From contig NC_087104.1 in assembly GCF_963855985.1 (NCBI RefSeq), forward strand, positions 1,426,001 through 1,490,000: a DNA stretch of 64,000 nucleotides, written 5' to 3'. Both the position numbers and the translations under genes were made by a program. Under the pieces are notes generated by a model. That model ran no database searches. It was not told the origin of the DNA and was given only the letters and a program-made list of their open reading frames with translations. How positions within the stretch are numbered: the first letter of the stretch is position 1; every line of letters starts with the position of its first letter. Below are positions 42,513-52,816 of this stretch, piece by piece. The DNA comes from Ostrinia nubilalis. Taxonomy: Eukaryota > Arthropoda > Insecta > Lepidoptera > Crambidae.

Positions 42513-43691
42513 TCATTCACTCGGAGCGCCTAATACTCTGATGAGGTCGTCGGGCTCTCGCAGCTGAAAGACCTGCGCACCGTCGCTCCTGCGGACGAAG
42601 ACACGCCCCCGCCTCGTCCAGCAGTACCTCCACTGGCGGGCGCGGCACTCCTCGCGCGCCCGGTGGAACAGCTGGCGATTGGGGCGCGTCAGGCGCTCGT
42701 TCACGAACACCCGGCCGCTCCCCTCCGGCACCCCGCGGCGCACGCGCGCGGCCTGCAGCAGCTCGTCGCGCAGGCGGCGCCGCGCCAGCCGCACCACCAC
42801 GCGCCGCGCGCGCCCGCCCGCCTCAGCCGGCGGCGCGCCCACGCGCTCCGCGAACACCACGTCCCGCTCGTCCAGCGCCACGCCCAGCCGGCTGGCGAGC
42901 ACCGCGACGCTGTGCACGACGCTCTCCCCCTTCACCTCCGGGAGGTGGCCGATCTCCAGGTCCGCGAGCAGGGCCTCCTGGTCCCGCTCGTTGAGCTCGA
43001 GCCTGAGCTCGGCCACGGTGCGCTCCAGCTGCGCGCTCGCCCCCGGCCCGGGCGCCGCCCCGGCCTCCAGCCGCTGCTCGAGCGCGTCCATCCGCGCCGT
43101 CCCGGCCGTGGCGCCGCTCTGCACGGCGAGGTTGATGGCGTGCAGGCGCTGCTCGACGGCTCCGACCCTGTCCTCGCAGCGGGTCACCCGGCCCGTCAGC
43201 TTCCGCACCTCGTCGCACACGGCATCGGTCCGGGCGCACACAGCCCTCAGCTCCTCACGCACCTCCTCGCGGAGCTGCCTCATCTCCTCCCGCACCTCCT
43301 CTCGGAACTGCCTCAACTCGAGGACCAGCGCGTGGAAGTCCGGCAGCTCCACGGTTAAGTTGTGCGCGGTGTCATCCAGTGGCGGCCGCTCCAGCATGGA
43401 CACGTCCAGGCTGACGGGGCTCACTGTGTTGGCGCCCCTCCTCACCGTGACGCCGTCGACGGCGGCCCGGACCGGCGTGTCCGTATTGTCGCGCTTAGGC
43501 TGCGCGCTGACGCAGGCGACGCACCGCCACCGGTCCCTGTGCTCGCCGACAAGCGTCCCGTGGAACCGCTGTTCACTGACACCGGCGCACTCCAGGTCGT
43601 AATGTTTCTTACACGCCATGCACATCAAGCATCTACGTTTGTCCTCTATTTTTTGTAAACAACCACCGCATAATTTATTTTTGGGAGACAT
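42513..43691 (-). CDS. CR1-like ORF1: PHD-like finger and RNA-binding protein
   Basis: 392 residues from the first ATG (43691); the frame is open a further 24 codons upstream but only from a GTG. Residues 8-60 form a PHD-like zinc finger (C8, C11, C21, C24, H30, C35 and a final W-R-C-x-x-C). A coiled coil rich in REEVREE repeats follows at about 120-215. The C-terminal third has LPEVKGESVVHSV, RRVVVRLARRRLRDELLQAA and VFVNERLTRPNRQLF, the domain shared with baculovirus FP-type proteins (Pfam Baculo_FP) and common in insect LINE ORF1. It presumably coats element RNA. The gene is strikingly GC-rich against AT-rich surroundings. Confidence 0.88.
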   Translation of the reverse strand: MSPKNKLCGGCLQKIEDKRRCLMCMACKKHYDLECAGVSEQRFHGTLVGEHRDRWRCVACVSAQPKRDNTDTPVRAAVDGVTVRRGANTVSPVSLDVSMLERPPLDDTAHNLTVELPDFHALVLELRQFREEVREEMRQLREEVREELRAVCARTDAVCDEVRKLTGRVTRCEDRVGAVEQRLHAINLAVQSGATAGTARMDALEQRLEAGAAPGPGASAQLERTVAELRLELNERDQEALLADLEIGHLPEVKGESVVHSVAVLASRLGVALDERDVVFAERVGAPPAEAGGRARRVVVRLARRRLRDELLQAARVRRGVPEGSGRVFVNERLTRPNRQLFHRAREECRARQWRYCWTRRGRVFVRRSDGAQVFQLREPDDLIRVLGAPSE

Positions 43692-43851
43692 TTTATAGTG
43701 ATTATCACAACAGTAAATAAAAACGAGTTCAAAGGTCACTGATTTACGATAAGTCAAAGTCACTTAATTTGTGTTTCCTGTTTTTTACACTAAGAAGTCA
43801 CTTAGGAGCTTGCCAACAATGTCACTTAGAGTACACCGTTAGAAAAAAAAA

Positions 43852-43986
43852 ATGAATTTAGTAACAAGATTTGTCCGCGAGGATCTCGACGAATACAATC
43901 AGAGTGTATGGATTTTTTATTAGCTGTGCTTTCGTTCAGGTTTATAGGATCGTGTGGGAGAAGGTTTTTCTGTTAGCTTTTTATAT
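43852..43986. other. Short unassigned flank of CR1-like element
   Basis: Between the CR1 5' end and the next MITE. The 'aaaaaaaaaa' at 43841-43850 may mark the CR1 5' junction. Confidence 0.35.
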
Positions 43987-43989
43987 TAA

Positions 43990-44107
43990 GGCTGAGTTGC
44001 ACCACCTAACTTTGACCGTAACTATAACGATAACTGGAGCTTTTTGTACGGAGTTTGATAGATATTTGACGTTTGTTAATGTCAAATTAAGATGGTGTAT
44101 CTCAGCC
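43990..44107 (+). mobile_element. MITE family M118, complete copy
   Basis: 118 bp from GGCTGAGTTGCACCACC to ATGGTGTATCTCAGCC, flanked by TAA (43987-43989) and TTA (44108-44110). Confidence 0.85.
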
Positions 44108-44110
44108 TTA

Positions 44111-45105
44111 AACTTTTCTTATATTGCGTAGGAAGTAGAGGAAACAACCTAGAAATACAAATACACTTATTTGCTTATTATTATAGCTAAAATCGGTAGC
44201 AGAATTTAGAAAGATTTCTTTCCACTATGTTGTGGGTCGACAAGTGAGGTTAATAAATACATTTCTAATGAGCCAGGGTACTCAGTAGGTAGAGTCTCAC
44301 CCCAAATCTAACCCAGCAAAACCTATAAACAAACTTCTTACTTTAGACCTACTTTACAAGTTGTGAGAAAAAAACCGGTGAAATGTGATTATGGTGACGT
44401 GTTAAGGTTCTGTATATTTACACAACAAAACTTGAGTACTATGTAATATGAGAAAATTGCAGTGTATTTTGTATTTTTTCTCCTGCGGCTATTTCTGTAA
44501 GTTCGCAGTTTTGTTGTTTGTTGTCTGTTTTGTGTTGTTTCATAAGCATGATCAACATAAAATTTTTAAAATTGACTATAATTTTATTACTTATGGTTTT
44601 GAAAACCTTTTAAATTTTAAATAAACAACTTGATGAAATCGAATTGCCTAAGGCGGGAATTGAACCCACGACCTTTCGCTTGATTGAAATTTAGTTTGAG
44701 AAGCGACTAATCGCTAAGAAATTTTAATAACCTTCTAAACACGCGTTACTATGATCTTAGTAGAGTCTTAGCAACGAAAAACGTACGAAATTTCCCAGTC
44801 TTCCGTTCAAGTCACATACGGAACGCTGAAAAACTAAAAAGATTAGGTAAAACTTGAGGCGCGGAAATTCTTGGGAATATCCCTACGAACCGCCAGATGC
44901 TCCGGAAAAATTGCCGGCTGCTTACAAATAGGTACGTTCCAAAGCTAGACTTTACTTACAGGTGTTTGTGTCTGGGATCATTTATTTTGCAGGTCTACGC
45001 CACCTGTTCAGTTTTACAAGGATTTCTGTTGCTATAACGTCCAAAAACTGTCAACGAGAAGTAAAATAAATGTGATACTATTGAAATATTCTCCTTAGAC
45101 GGACA
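44111..45105. other. Intergenic with a tRNA-like B-box (minus)
   Basis: At about 44651-44671 the minus strand reads GTGGGTTCAATTCCCGCC, a plausible T-arm/B-box of a SINE or tRNA pseudogene; no complete cloverleaf. Otherwise nothing recognised. Confidence 0.4.
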
Positions 45106-45260
45106 CTCTTGTCAGAGTGGTCGTGGTTGCGACGAGGTACACGGTGAGGTGTTCGATGTCATTTAAGAGGGTAGCTCTCCTGGCGATGTGCTTCCATTTC
45201 TGACGGTTGGAGGCGTCGCGAGTACACTGGGCCATGGTGGACTCCGTAGCCATTGAAATA
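45106..45260 (-). mobile_element. Possible LINE ORF C-terminal fragment
   Basis: The minus strand reads CTRDASNRQKWKHIARRATL and continues to a stop. The 'C..DA.NR.KWK.I' pattern resembles C-terminal tails of RTE-like LINE proteins. Short and unsupported by other copies here. Confidence 0.35.
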
Positions 45261-45593
45261 TGGGCCACCATTATAAGATTCTGCGCTTCGAAGGAATGAT
45301 GAAATATCGTTAATCGTTGGCTCTACATAGTGAAATATTTGTAACTGTCTGTGATTGATTAGAAAGATTTCATCTCTTTATAATTAATTTGTACAGTATA
45401 TGTATTAACAGTCGTATTCAATTATCTCCGTCGATTATTCTTTTGTATTCGAATCCCTAATGAACCTTCCACTTTCGTTAATACAGTCACTCCTTTTTGC
45501 AAGTCCAAAAGTTTTGGTTGCCAAAGCGCAAAATTCTTCTAAATTACGCTTAATCATTAACCAGACCATTTCTTATCTCTTAATTTAATTAGT

Positions 45594-45781
45594 TCTCGAG
45601 TGGCAACTACAGGCTGGAAGACATAGCGTGGGCAGGCCTCTTACTAGGTAGACCGATGATCTGGTAAAGGTCGCGGGAAGAGCCTGGATGCGGGCAACGT
45701 GGGACCGTTCATTGTGGAAAACCTTGGGGGATGCCTTTGTCCAGCAGTGGACGTCATTTGGCTGAAACGAAAGAATAAACG
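45594..45781 (+). mobile_element. RTE-type LINE 3' copy, 12-bp TSD
   Basis: Contains 'gtagaccgatgatctggtaa', 'ggatgcgggcaacgtgggac' and the end 'gacgtcatttggctgaaacg' with a short GAA-rich tail. Exact duplication aatttaattagt at 45582-45593 and 45782-45793. Confidence 0.9.
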
Positions 45782-45793
45782 AATTTAATTAGT

Positions 45794-46633
45794 ATCTCCG
45801 CTAAACAGGATCTCAGCCTACAACTCAAAAGCCAGCATTTACTAATCTTTAGCATCAGTAGCCATCTGTCTGGCGCACCTCTGTACATTTGTTACGCTGA
45901 CCCACTTGCATGTTCTAACTTGGACAAGATGGGGCTGCAGTGACAGCGGTTGGACGAAGAGTTCAGTCGAAAAATGAATCTAAGTAAGAAACAAAAAGTT
46001 TTATGTCCAGCAAGCATGAAAAAATATAGTGCCGCTCTTGATGAATCGTTTCAGATAGTTATGAAATGGTTCATTGCCGTTTTAATTACCTAACTATACC
46101 GATTTTTACAAAATAAAATATAAACCTACTCTTTCATTGAGCCTACTCATCTATTGATAACTCATTTTCGTAAAACTAAGCTGAAGCTATGAATGAATGA
46201 AAATTACAATCATCTCCATGGATTAATTTATTTATTACTTTAATTCATCCCAGAATCCAAATTATGGCCTAAAGCTTGCTTGAAAGCTCCTAGGACTAGA
46301 TTAGATCTAAAATCGATTCTTCATTAGTACTCAGTATTAGATAAACCTTATTAGCATAAGCGGTGTACGAGTATATTGCAGTTGCATAGTAGCCTCACAC
46401 TCAAGTGTTGATTCAGCAAATACCTTAGATTCCAGTCTGCATAGTTTGCGCTACTAGTCACACCCGACCTGCAGGTAGTCGGCGAATCTCGAACACTTGG
46501 CTAACTACAAGCCGGAGTTATCAACTTTGACAGTGTTTTTCTGAGGAAAAACCCCAGCTTAGTTTACGTTCCTCTTGAGTTTTCGAAGTAGGAACACTTT
46601 TTCTTGTATTCGTCGTCAATTGAACACAAGCTA
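45794..46633. other. Intergenic, nothing recognised
   Basis: AT-rich, no supported feature. Confidence 0.4.
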
Positions 46634-46690
46634 AAGCCCGGTCTGTGAGCACGTAGAATTTTGTCCAATGACCCCAAGCTACCCTACTAG
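46634..46690 (+). mobile_element. MITE fragment, relative of 24184-24319
   Basis: 'taaagcccggtctgtgagca' and 'ccaatgaccccaagctaccc' match the left half of the 24184 element; the right terminus is missing. Confidence 0.65.
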
Positions 46691-46877
46691 AAACCGCGTA
46701 AGTGCAGAATATAAGGCACTTTGAAGTAAACCACTGGGTTTAGTTTAGTTTTTCTTATACGCTGGTGAAAACAAATCAAAATGTATGTAAGACGATATTC
46801 TTCTTTTTTCTTTTATTTTTTCGACTTTTTATGACAATTAATATGATGTTTGGCTCACTTTAGAGGAAGCGCTTATA

Positions 46878-47072
46878 TGAAGACTCTGTCTGTCTTGCTT
46901 TCACGCCTAAACCACTGAACCGATTTTGATGAAATTTGACACAGATAGTTGGAGTCCCGGGAAAGGACATAGGATAGTTTTTATCCCGGTTATTGAAACA
47001 GGGGCGTGCGTGATATAGTTTTTCTATGACAGACAAAATTCCATGCGGGCGAAGCCGTGGGCAGAAAGCTAG
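46878..47072 (+). mobile_element. Helitron-like element H2, 5'-truncated
   Basis: Internal 'tttcacgcctaaaccactga' and 'aaaggacataggatagtttt', ending 'gggcagaaagCTAG' before T. Lacks the TCTATACTAATATTATAAA start. Confidence 0.75.
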
Positions 47073-47503
47073 TTATTCTATGATTGAACCTTAAAACTTT
47101 TCCATCTTCGTCGAACCATAAATAATGTTTCGGTTCAATGAGCCCAAATTGCAATGTCTCTATGTGTGAATTGATTCTTGGTAATCGTTGATTTCGTCGA
47201 AATAAGTCTCGACTCGATAACAACTCGATACATGCGATGAAAACTCGAATAAAAGACCTTATTCATAATAATAATTTACGAGGAAGTCGTGGAAAACATC
47301 GCGAGAATTCCGAGAGAGAGGTAAAAGAATTAGAGAGGTAAATTAACAAAAGAAGAACGAAATCGCAGATGAAAAATAATTTCGTAGTGGCCAGTGTCAC
47401 GGTCATGCCTGATGGCAATTAATTCTTATCACCAAGCGTTTTGCCTCGTATTTATTTTATTAATGACCGATAGAAATAAAACTGAGAGTACAAAAAAAAA
47501 ACA
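47073..47503. other. Intergenic, nothing recognised
   Basis: No gene or repeat recognised. Confidence 0.4.
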
Positions 47504-47823
47504 ATCCCATCAAAAACAATACTTGTCAAAAAAACCAAGTCTCGCAACTCAGTTGTTCTACGGTAAAAAGTTGTGAGATCCATGTAATACCAAGTCCAGG
47601 CCAGGAAATCTTTAACGTTTTACATAAATTATTGACTTGGCCATCGCACTAAATAATTTAATTTACACGTGTTTTCATGCGATGGCCAAGTCAATATATT
47701 TATGTAAAACGTTAAAGATTTCCTGGCCTGGACTTGGTATTACATGGATCTCACAACTTTTTACCGTAGAACAACTGAGTTGCGAGACTTGGTTTTTTTG
47801 ACAAGTATTGTTTTTGATGGGAT
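47504..47823. repeat. Near-perfect 320-bp palindrome
   Basis: Arms 47504-47648 and 47678-47823 (about 145 bp each) pair with essentially one indel, around a 29-bp loop (47649-47677). Such long, nearly identical arms imply recent origin or homogenisation, and the DNA should readily form a cruciform. Confidence 0.93.
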
Positions 47824-48386
47824 CTCATTTCTTTTTGTATTTTGTAGACAGCAGTTATGTATCTAGAAAACTGGACCGAAATTGAAAAATTTTACTCGAC
47901 TTGGCGGTTGCTCTACCATGCCCCCAAATATCATTTCTTTTTGTATTTTGTAGACAGCAGTTATGTATCTAGAAAACTGGACCGAAATTGAAAAATTTTA
48001 TTCGACTTGGCGGTTGCACTACCGTGCCCCCAAATATTTTAGTTTTTCCTTGATTCATACACCAAACACTACTTATATTCCAAATTTGAAGCTTCTAGGT
48101 CTGCTAGAAGTGCCTTAGAGTTTTGATGATCGGTGAGTCAGTGAGTGACAAAATTAAGTAACTTTGACCCGTTATAATTCTTAAACTACTGGTTCAAATT
48201 GAATGAAATTTTAAATATACCGTGTCTTTACAATGCCTGCATAGCTAATGAAAATTCAGCCTTCTAGTTTTATCCACAACGAAGTTACAGGCGGTCGAAA
48301 ATGGCCTGAATTGCTTCGAGAAAAGGATGGTACGGCCGTGCCGCTTTTTTGCTCGACTTGGTGGGGGCACTGCCGTGCCCCCAGAT
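47504..48386. repeat. Large interspersed repeat LR, copy B
   Basis: 883 bp, same boundaries as copy A (25381-26304): starts atcccatcaaaaac and ends with the hairpin GGGGGCAC-tgcc-GTGCCCCC (48363-48382) plus agat. Layout: a 320-bp palindrome (47504-47823), two tandem units of 106 bp (47825-47930 and from 47931) each containing 'aaactggaccgaaattg', then a region shared with copy A including 'gatcggtgagtcagtgagtg'. No coding capacity. The defined shared ends indicate a mobile element, but the class is unknown. Confidence 0.82.
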
Positions 48387-48738
48387 GTTGGACGGGCAAC
48401 AACTATTCACCCGGGTTTTATATTTAGAATGCGATGTATTCCTATTTTAACTAGTGGATGGTTTAATTCCCTAATCGTTTTCTTGATTATTCGACGCAAG
48501 GGCTTGTTCCCACGGAGACATTCCGTATTTTGCAGGAACTGATTTTGCAGAATCCCGTCGTGTTTATGAACATCATCGTGTTTGCAGTGTTCCGCAAAAA
48601 CCGATCCATTCGAATTTCTAATTCGAATTGCTAGCACATTAGGTACCTACTCGAGGTGTGAGTTCAAACGACAGTCCATTTTTGCGGGATCCTACATTAC
48701 TGGATTGCAGTGGGAACGAGCCTTTACAAACTTTAACC
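48387..48738. other. Intergenic, weak old repeat
   Basis: Weak similarity of 48665-48705 to 22400-22440. No gene seen. Confidence 0.35.
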
Positions 48739-49044
48739 GCCTCTTTGGTCTAGTGGTAAGACTACCTGCTTCAAACGCAGAGGTCCCGGGTTCGATTCCC
48801 AGTGGGGGCAGATTTTTCTGTGCAGTTTGGTTGGTGGTAGGGCTTGTTCTAAGTCCGCCTGGCTAGCTACCACCATCTTACCTAAGTCTGTCGCCATTGT
48901 TTCCGGCAGTTAGAGGTAAGATAGCCAGTTCCTCCGAGGTTGAGGATTCCAGGTGAAGCTCGCTTCCACCTTCGGCCTGATCGTCACTTACCATCAGGTG
49001 AGATACAATCCAAGAGCTTCCTCGTTGTGGATAAAAAAAAAAAA
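48739..49044 (+). mobile_element. tRNA-derived SINE S2, full length
   Basis: The first 72 bases (48739-48810) form a tRNA-like head: A-box TGGTCTAGTGG, anticodon-like loop TTCAAAC (would read CAA), B-box GGTTCGATTCC, and acceptor-like GCCTC/GGGGGC ends. A non-tRNA body follows ('gctaccaccatcttacctaa', 'gccagttcctccgaggttga') and a poly(A) at 49032-49044. The attached body and A tail mark it as a SINE, not a tRNA gene. A partial copy interrupts receptor intron 2. Confidence 0.85.
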
Positions 49045-49572
49045 CTAAAAGAGAAACTAAAAACAGCACATTTTTATTATTTTTTATACCCAAAGTTTAT
49101 TGCAACGTAAACTTTAAGGTTATCGGCCGAGTCGTCAGGGTAGTAAATCTCTCTCCCACAATTAATGGGTACTCAACACGCTATCAATATTTGTTTTTGG
49201 CTTACGGACCCATTTTTAATGTCTCTTTGTTGGGTTTGGTACTAAACAAAGTGGAACGCGAGTAAAATGCCGAGTTTATTCGACTGTTTTGTATTCAAAA
49301 ATGGTGGAATGGTCTGTTTCAGGAATTATGAACTGGTATTTACAAAGTTTTGTACCTGGTAAAAAGCAGAATTTTATGCTCGAGATTCAAAGAAGAATAA
49401 TTTACTATCAGCTAAGACTGTCAGGGGAGGACTCTTAGACATAGGGACAAAAGGGCAGGGAAAATCAGCTCTCTCGCGCCATAACCTGCATCTCTCTTTT
49501 GACCGATCGTCATGAAGGAGAGGGGTCACACATTTTAAAAAATTGGCTTTTCAGCCTTTGAGGCACAGGGCT
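49045..49572. other. Intergenic, nothing recognised
   Basis: No supported feature. Confidence 0.4.
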
Positions 49573-49660
49573 TTATTTTATTTTATTTTTCTTTATTCAG
49601 AAAACCACAGCTCTTTATAATAATAATACAAACAGGTATTTTTGTTCTTACAGCCAATAA
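49573..49660 (-). mobile_element. LINE 3' end, copy 1
   Basis: Nearly identical to 57041-57126. On the minus strand it ends 'ctgaataaagaaaaataaaa', an AATAAA-plus-tail arrangement. Only the 3' end is present. Confidence 0.65.
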
Positions 49661-49735
49661 TGGATTCTATATATTATTACAATCTCGTAAAAAACAGTCA
49701 AAGGGGCAAAAAAAAGAAACAGGCTTGCATGCAGG

Positions 49736-49803
<68 letters not shown>

Positions 49804-49829
49804 GTGTGTGTGTGTGTGTGAGGGCGTGT
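49736..49829. repeat. GT microsatellite
   Basis: About 94 bp of almost uninterrupted GT/TG repeats (one GCG interruption near 49799), with degenerate repeats to about 49838. The open frame of alternating C and V here is an artefact of the repeat. Confidence 0.97.
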
Positions 49830-49840
49830 GCGTGTGTTTT

Positions 49841-51295
49841 CATTTACCTAATAAGTCGCAAATCTCCCTCTTGAAAGAGTGCCTGGACGTGCAAAACACT
49901 TACCTGGAAGTCTTTAAATAGATTTCGGACGCAGGTCGGCCGTAGTGACAATCTGTTCAGGTGGGGATTTTTGAATGGCTCAAACATGGATTGCAGGTGC
50001 GGTTTTGTTCCCAAGTCGATGATACACATGATGTCGTGCCCTGAGTGCCCGAGCAACTGCACGCAGGAGGATTTAATTAATGCTGCTGACAACGCCACTC
50101 TTGTAGCGGAGTTTAAGGCTGACACTGTGTAGGTTTGTTGTCGACACGATAAGAAGAAGCTAAGACTGCGTCTGCTTACACTCAAGACATTATTACAAAA
50201 CTCGTTTCAGGCACACGTACAAATCTTTGTAGGTTCTCCGATTTGGACAATGTCGTACGTTGTAGCATTTAGTCACGAAATGGTTAGTAAAGTATGCCAC
50301 ATACCTGCTTGCATGCTCTATGTGTGCTTGCATGCAACATGCATGCCTTAATATGTACTGAGAATAATACCTCAATTTATCTTGTTTTGTTTTCGTTTGG
50401 ATGTGATTCAGCATAGATGAATGGTAGTGTCCCCAAATACATCGACTAGATATCGTTTTGACTAGATAGACACTCATTGAGTTTTCCAAAACATAAATTT
50501 TATATGCGGAACCATGTTTATGCCAAATATATCTAACTAAACATGTGAGATTCGATGAATACCTATTTATAATAGCGTACCAAACGTAGTACCTACTTAC
50601 ATAATATTGATTGAAAGACCCTTAAAAAGTACAAAGTTATTCCGGTCTTATAAGACCATTGTATTCCGTGAAAAGCCGGGGCAAGAGCCAGGTTTGATTA
50701 GACAAAATTACTGAGCTTAAGTGTCAAGTTTTAGGCCGGCCAATTAAGCTGCGTAATTAGAGAAAACACGAAAAAAATATGGAATATCCCCAAAACTAAT
50801 TAAGACAGATTTATTTCTGACATTATACACATTAAGCTAATGAAAAAGACCCTTGTGAAGCATTTTTCCCTTAGGCGAGTTTTTATAACCGTTTTTCTTA
50901 AATTAATATGATCTCTCGTATCTTTTAAGAACTTTACTCGTGGTGGCTTTAAGATGTTAAGTGATGCTTAGTGTTATACCTTTTGTATAATGAATTTTCT
51001 GGAGAGTAGTGTTTCCTTAATAGCTTTTTGTTTAAGCACCAATTATTTAATGAACAGTTATAATTAGTTAAGGATTTCAATAATATAAACTTAAGTAAAA
51101 TAGAAAGTGAAATTTTGTTTGAAATAGGAAAGCCACTCGTATTAGTAAAGATGCGAAAGTAATTCTGTTTTGTGTATTACGTTTTCACGCCAACACAGCT
51201 GTGCCAACGTTGAATATATTATTAGAATTAGATGACCCCTAGGAAAAGACTACAGACATTTTGTCGCAAAAATAATCTTGAAATAGGGTAAAAAA
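49841..51295. other. Intergenic, nothing recognised
   Basis: A slightly GC-richer part at 49930-50185 is open on the minus strand but lacks any recognisable domain. The rest is AT-rich. Confidence 0.4.
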
Positions 51296-51430
51296 GTTTG
51301 TCAAAGTCAAAGTCAAAATTTCTTTATTTGTTTAGACTAATAAATAGTTCTTACAAATCGTCATTTTGCTATTAAGGAGCCTCTACATGTCTCATAATCT
51401 TTTTACCCTACCAGCACTTCGAGACCAACA
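51296..51430 (-). mobile_element. LINE 3' end with TTTGACT-type tail
   Basis: Begins 'gtcaaagtcaaagtcaaaat' then 'ttctttatttgtttagacta'. Reversed, this gives an AATAAAG signal followed by a TTTGACT repeat, a common lepidopteran LINE 3' end by recall. Confidence 0.6.
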
Positions 51431-51519
51431 TTTGGCAAGCACTTGCTGTTGTCCATGATAATTTTCTTTGGTAACGGAAATGAAGACTATTGGTATCATA
51501 ATTTTATCATTTCATTTTA

Positions 51520-51718
51520 GCCATAGGACGTCTACTGCTGAACATAGGCTTCCCTCAATGACTTCCACAATGACCGGCTGGCAGCGGCCTGCATCCAGCG
51601 CCTTCTCGCTACCTTTGTGAAGCCATCAGTCCACCTTGTGGGTGGACGTCCTATGCTGCGCTTTCCGATACGTGGCCTCCGCTCTAGAACCTTGCTGCCC
51701 CATCGGCCGTCAGTTCTG
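51520..51718 (-). mobile_element. RTE-type LINE 3' fragment
   Basis: 'agccataggacgtctactgc' through 'cttgctgccccatcggccgt': the full 3' coding tail as far as RRTDG on the minus strand. The deletion of a few bases shifts the frame. No target duplication found. Confidence 0.85.
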
Positions 51719-51721
51719 ATT

Positions 51722-52545
51722 TTTATAAGATTATATTCGGTATAGGATAAAGTAATTTTGTTTACAGGACGCGCTTGTATTAGGACTTTCTGTGACGTGA
51801 TATCATGTAGGCAAAACCGCGGTAAGGTGGTAGACTAGACAGTAAAATTTGAACTCGACGGCCTAGGCCATAAAAACAAAGCTATTAACCAGTAAATTTA
51901 CTTACACGAAACGAATTGCGAATTTTCGTGGAATTTATATGCAAAAGCTGCGAATTTATGGATCGATGTATCAGATTATGAGATTTATTCGACACTTTCG
52001 TGATGAGAGTAATGCGAAAAATTCAAATGAGCCATCCTGTATGCGTGGAGCGTGGGGTTTATTAACTTACTTGTAAGCCGCCTTGCCTTCGTATAAGTAC
52101 CTATAATTATTTATTATATCGTTTTTTATTCGACTAAAGGCACCTACTTGATCTACGGAGCTGGAACGTAGAGCATGAAAGTAAAGCTGGCCCAATCAAT
52201 GGTCAATGCTTGGAACGTCGTTAAATAAAGCCTTAGGATTATTCGATTAAAATGTAGAAGGATAAAAACACCTACAGAGGGCGGGCGATATCTGCCGGAG
52301 AACAGAAAAACGGGACTATTCCCACTTCTCGTATCCAGTGTTTCCACCACTGCAACTCCTTTGTATGTAGGATCTACAGCTGTTCGAAGAACCGACAGGA
52401 AAATGTAATATTCTCAAATGGAGACCTGCACGTCTTGGTTAACGTAGCGTAGAACTGCTCGGTGGATCGGTGACCATAAGAAGATAGCTGTTTGTGATAA
52501 AAAAATCAGGAGATTTTGTTTTGTGGTATTTCTAGGGGGAATCCC
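51722..52545. other. Intergenic, nothing recognised
   Basis: No supported feature. Confidence 0.4.
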
Positions 52546-52557
52546 ACGTTTAGAAGT

Positions 52558-52804
52558 CGTCGTCGTCGTTTCAGCCAAATGACGTCCACTGCGGGACAAA
52601 GGCCTCCCCCTAGGTTTTCCAAGGTAATGAATGGTCCTGCGCTGCCCGCATCCAGGCTCTTCCCGCGACCTTCACCAGATCGTCGGCCCATCTAGTAGGA
52701 GGCTTGCCCACACTACGTCTTCCAGCCTGTGGTCGCCACTCGAGAACTTTTCTGCCCCAACGGCCATCGTCTCTACGAGCTATGTGCCCCGTTTACCCGT
52801 GCCT
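52558..52804 (-). mobile_element. RTE-type LINE 3' copy, 12-bp TSD
   Basis: 247 bp starting with a TCG-type tail (cgtcgtcgtcg) and 'tttcagccaaatgacgtcca'. Exact duplication acgtttagaagt at 52546-52557 and 52805-52816. Its tail unit differs from the ATG and CGAA tails of other copies. Confidence 0.9.
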
Positions 52805-52816
52805 ACGTTTAGAAGT

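Larger units (their letters stand above)
37867..43850 (-). mobile_element. CR1-like non-LTR retrotransposon, near full length
   Basis: About 6 kb on the minus strand: a 5' region before ORF1 (about 160 bp), ORF1, a 293-bp spacer, ORF2 and a long (about 1.46 kb) 3' region. The 3' end reads 'gtcccgtgccaaataaagat' then T-rich and TTA repeats, with AATAAA close to the terminus. The 5' boundary is approximate. The 3' region holds a GC-rich, CpG-rich segment at 38590-38840 and could contain another insertion. Both reading frames are free of stops. Confidence 0.85.

Noticed and set aside
42663..43602. Long plus-strand open frames (231 and 307 codons) over the GC-rich block
   Set aside because: They are antisense shadows of CR1 ORF1. 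Low-complexity Arg/Ser/Ala/Pro composition comes from GC-rich codons, and no domain is present.
48739..48810. Functional tRNA gene
   Set aside because: The cloverleaf-like head has mismatches in the acceptor stem, and it is followed by a repeat body and poly(A) found again in receptor intron 2. It is a SINE head.
49736..49921. Open frame of alternating Cys and Val
   Set aside because: Pure translation of the GT microsatellite.
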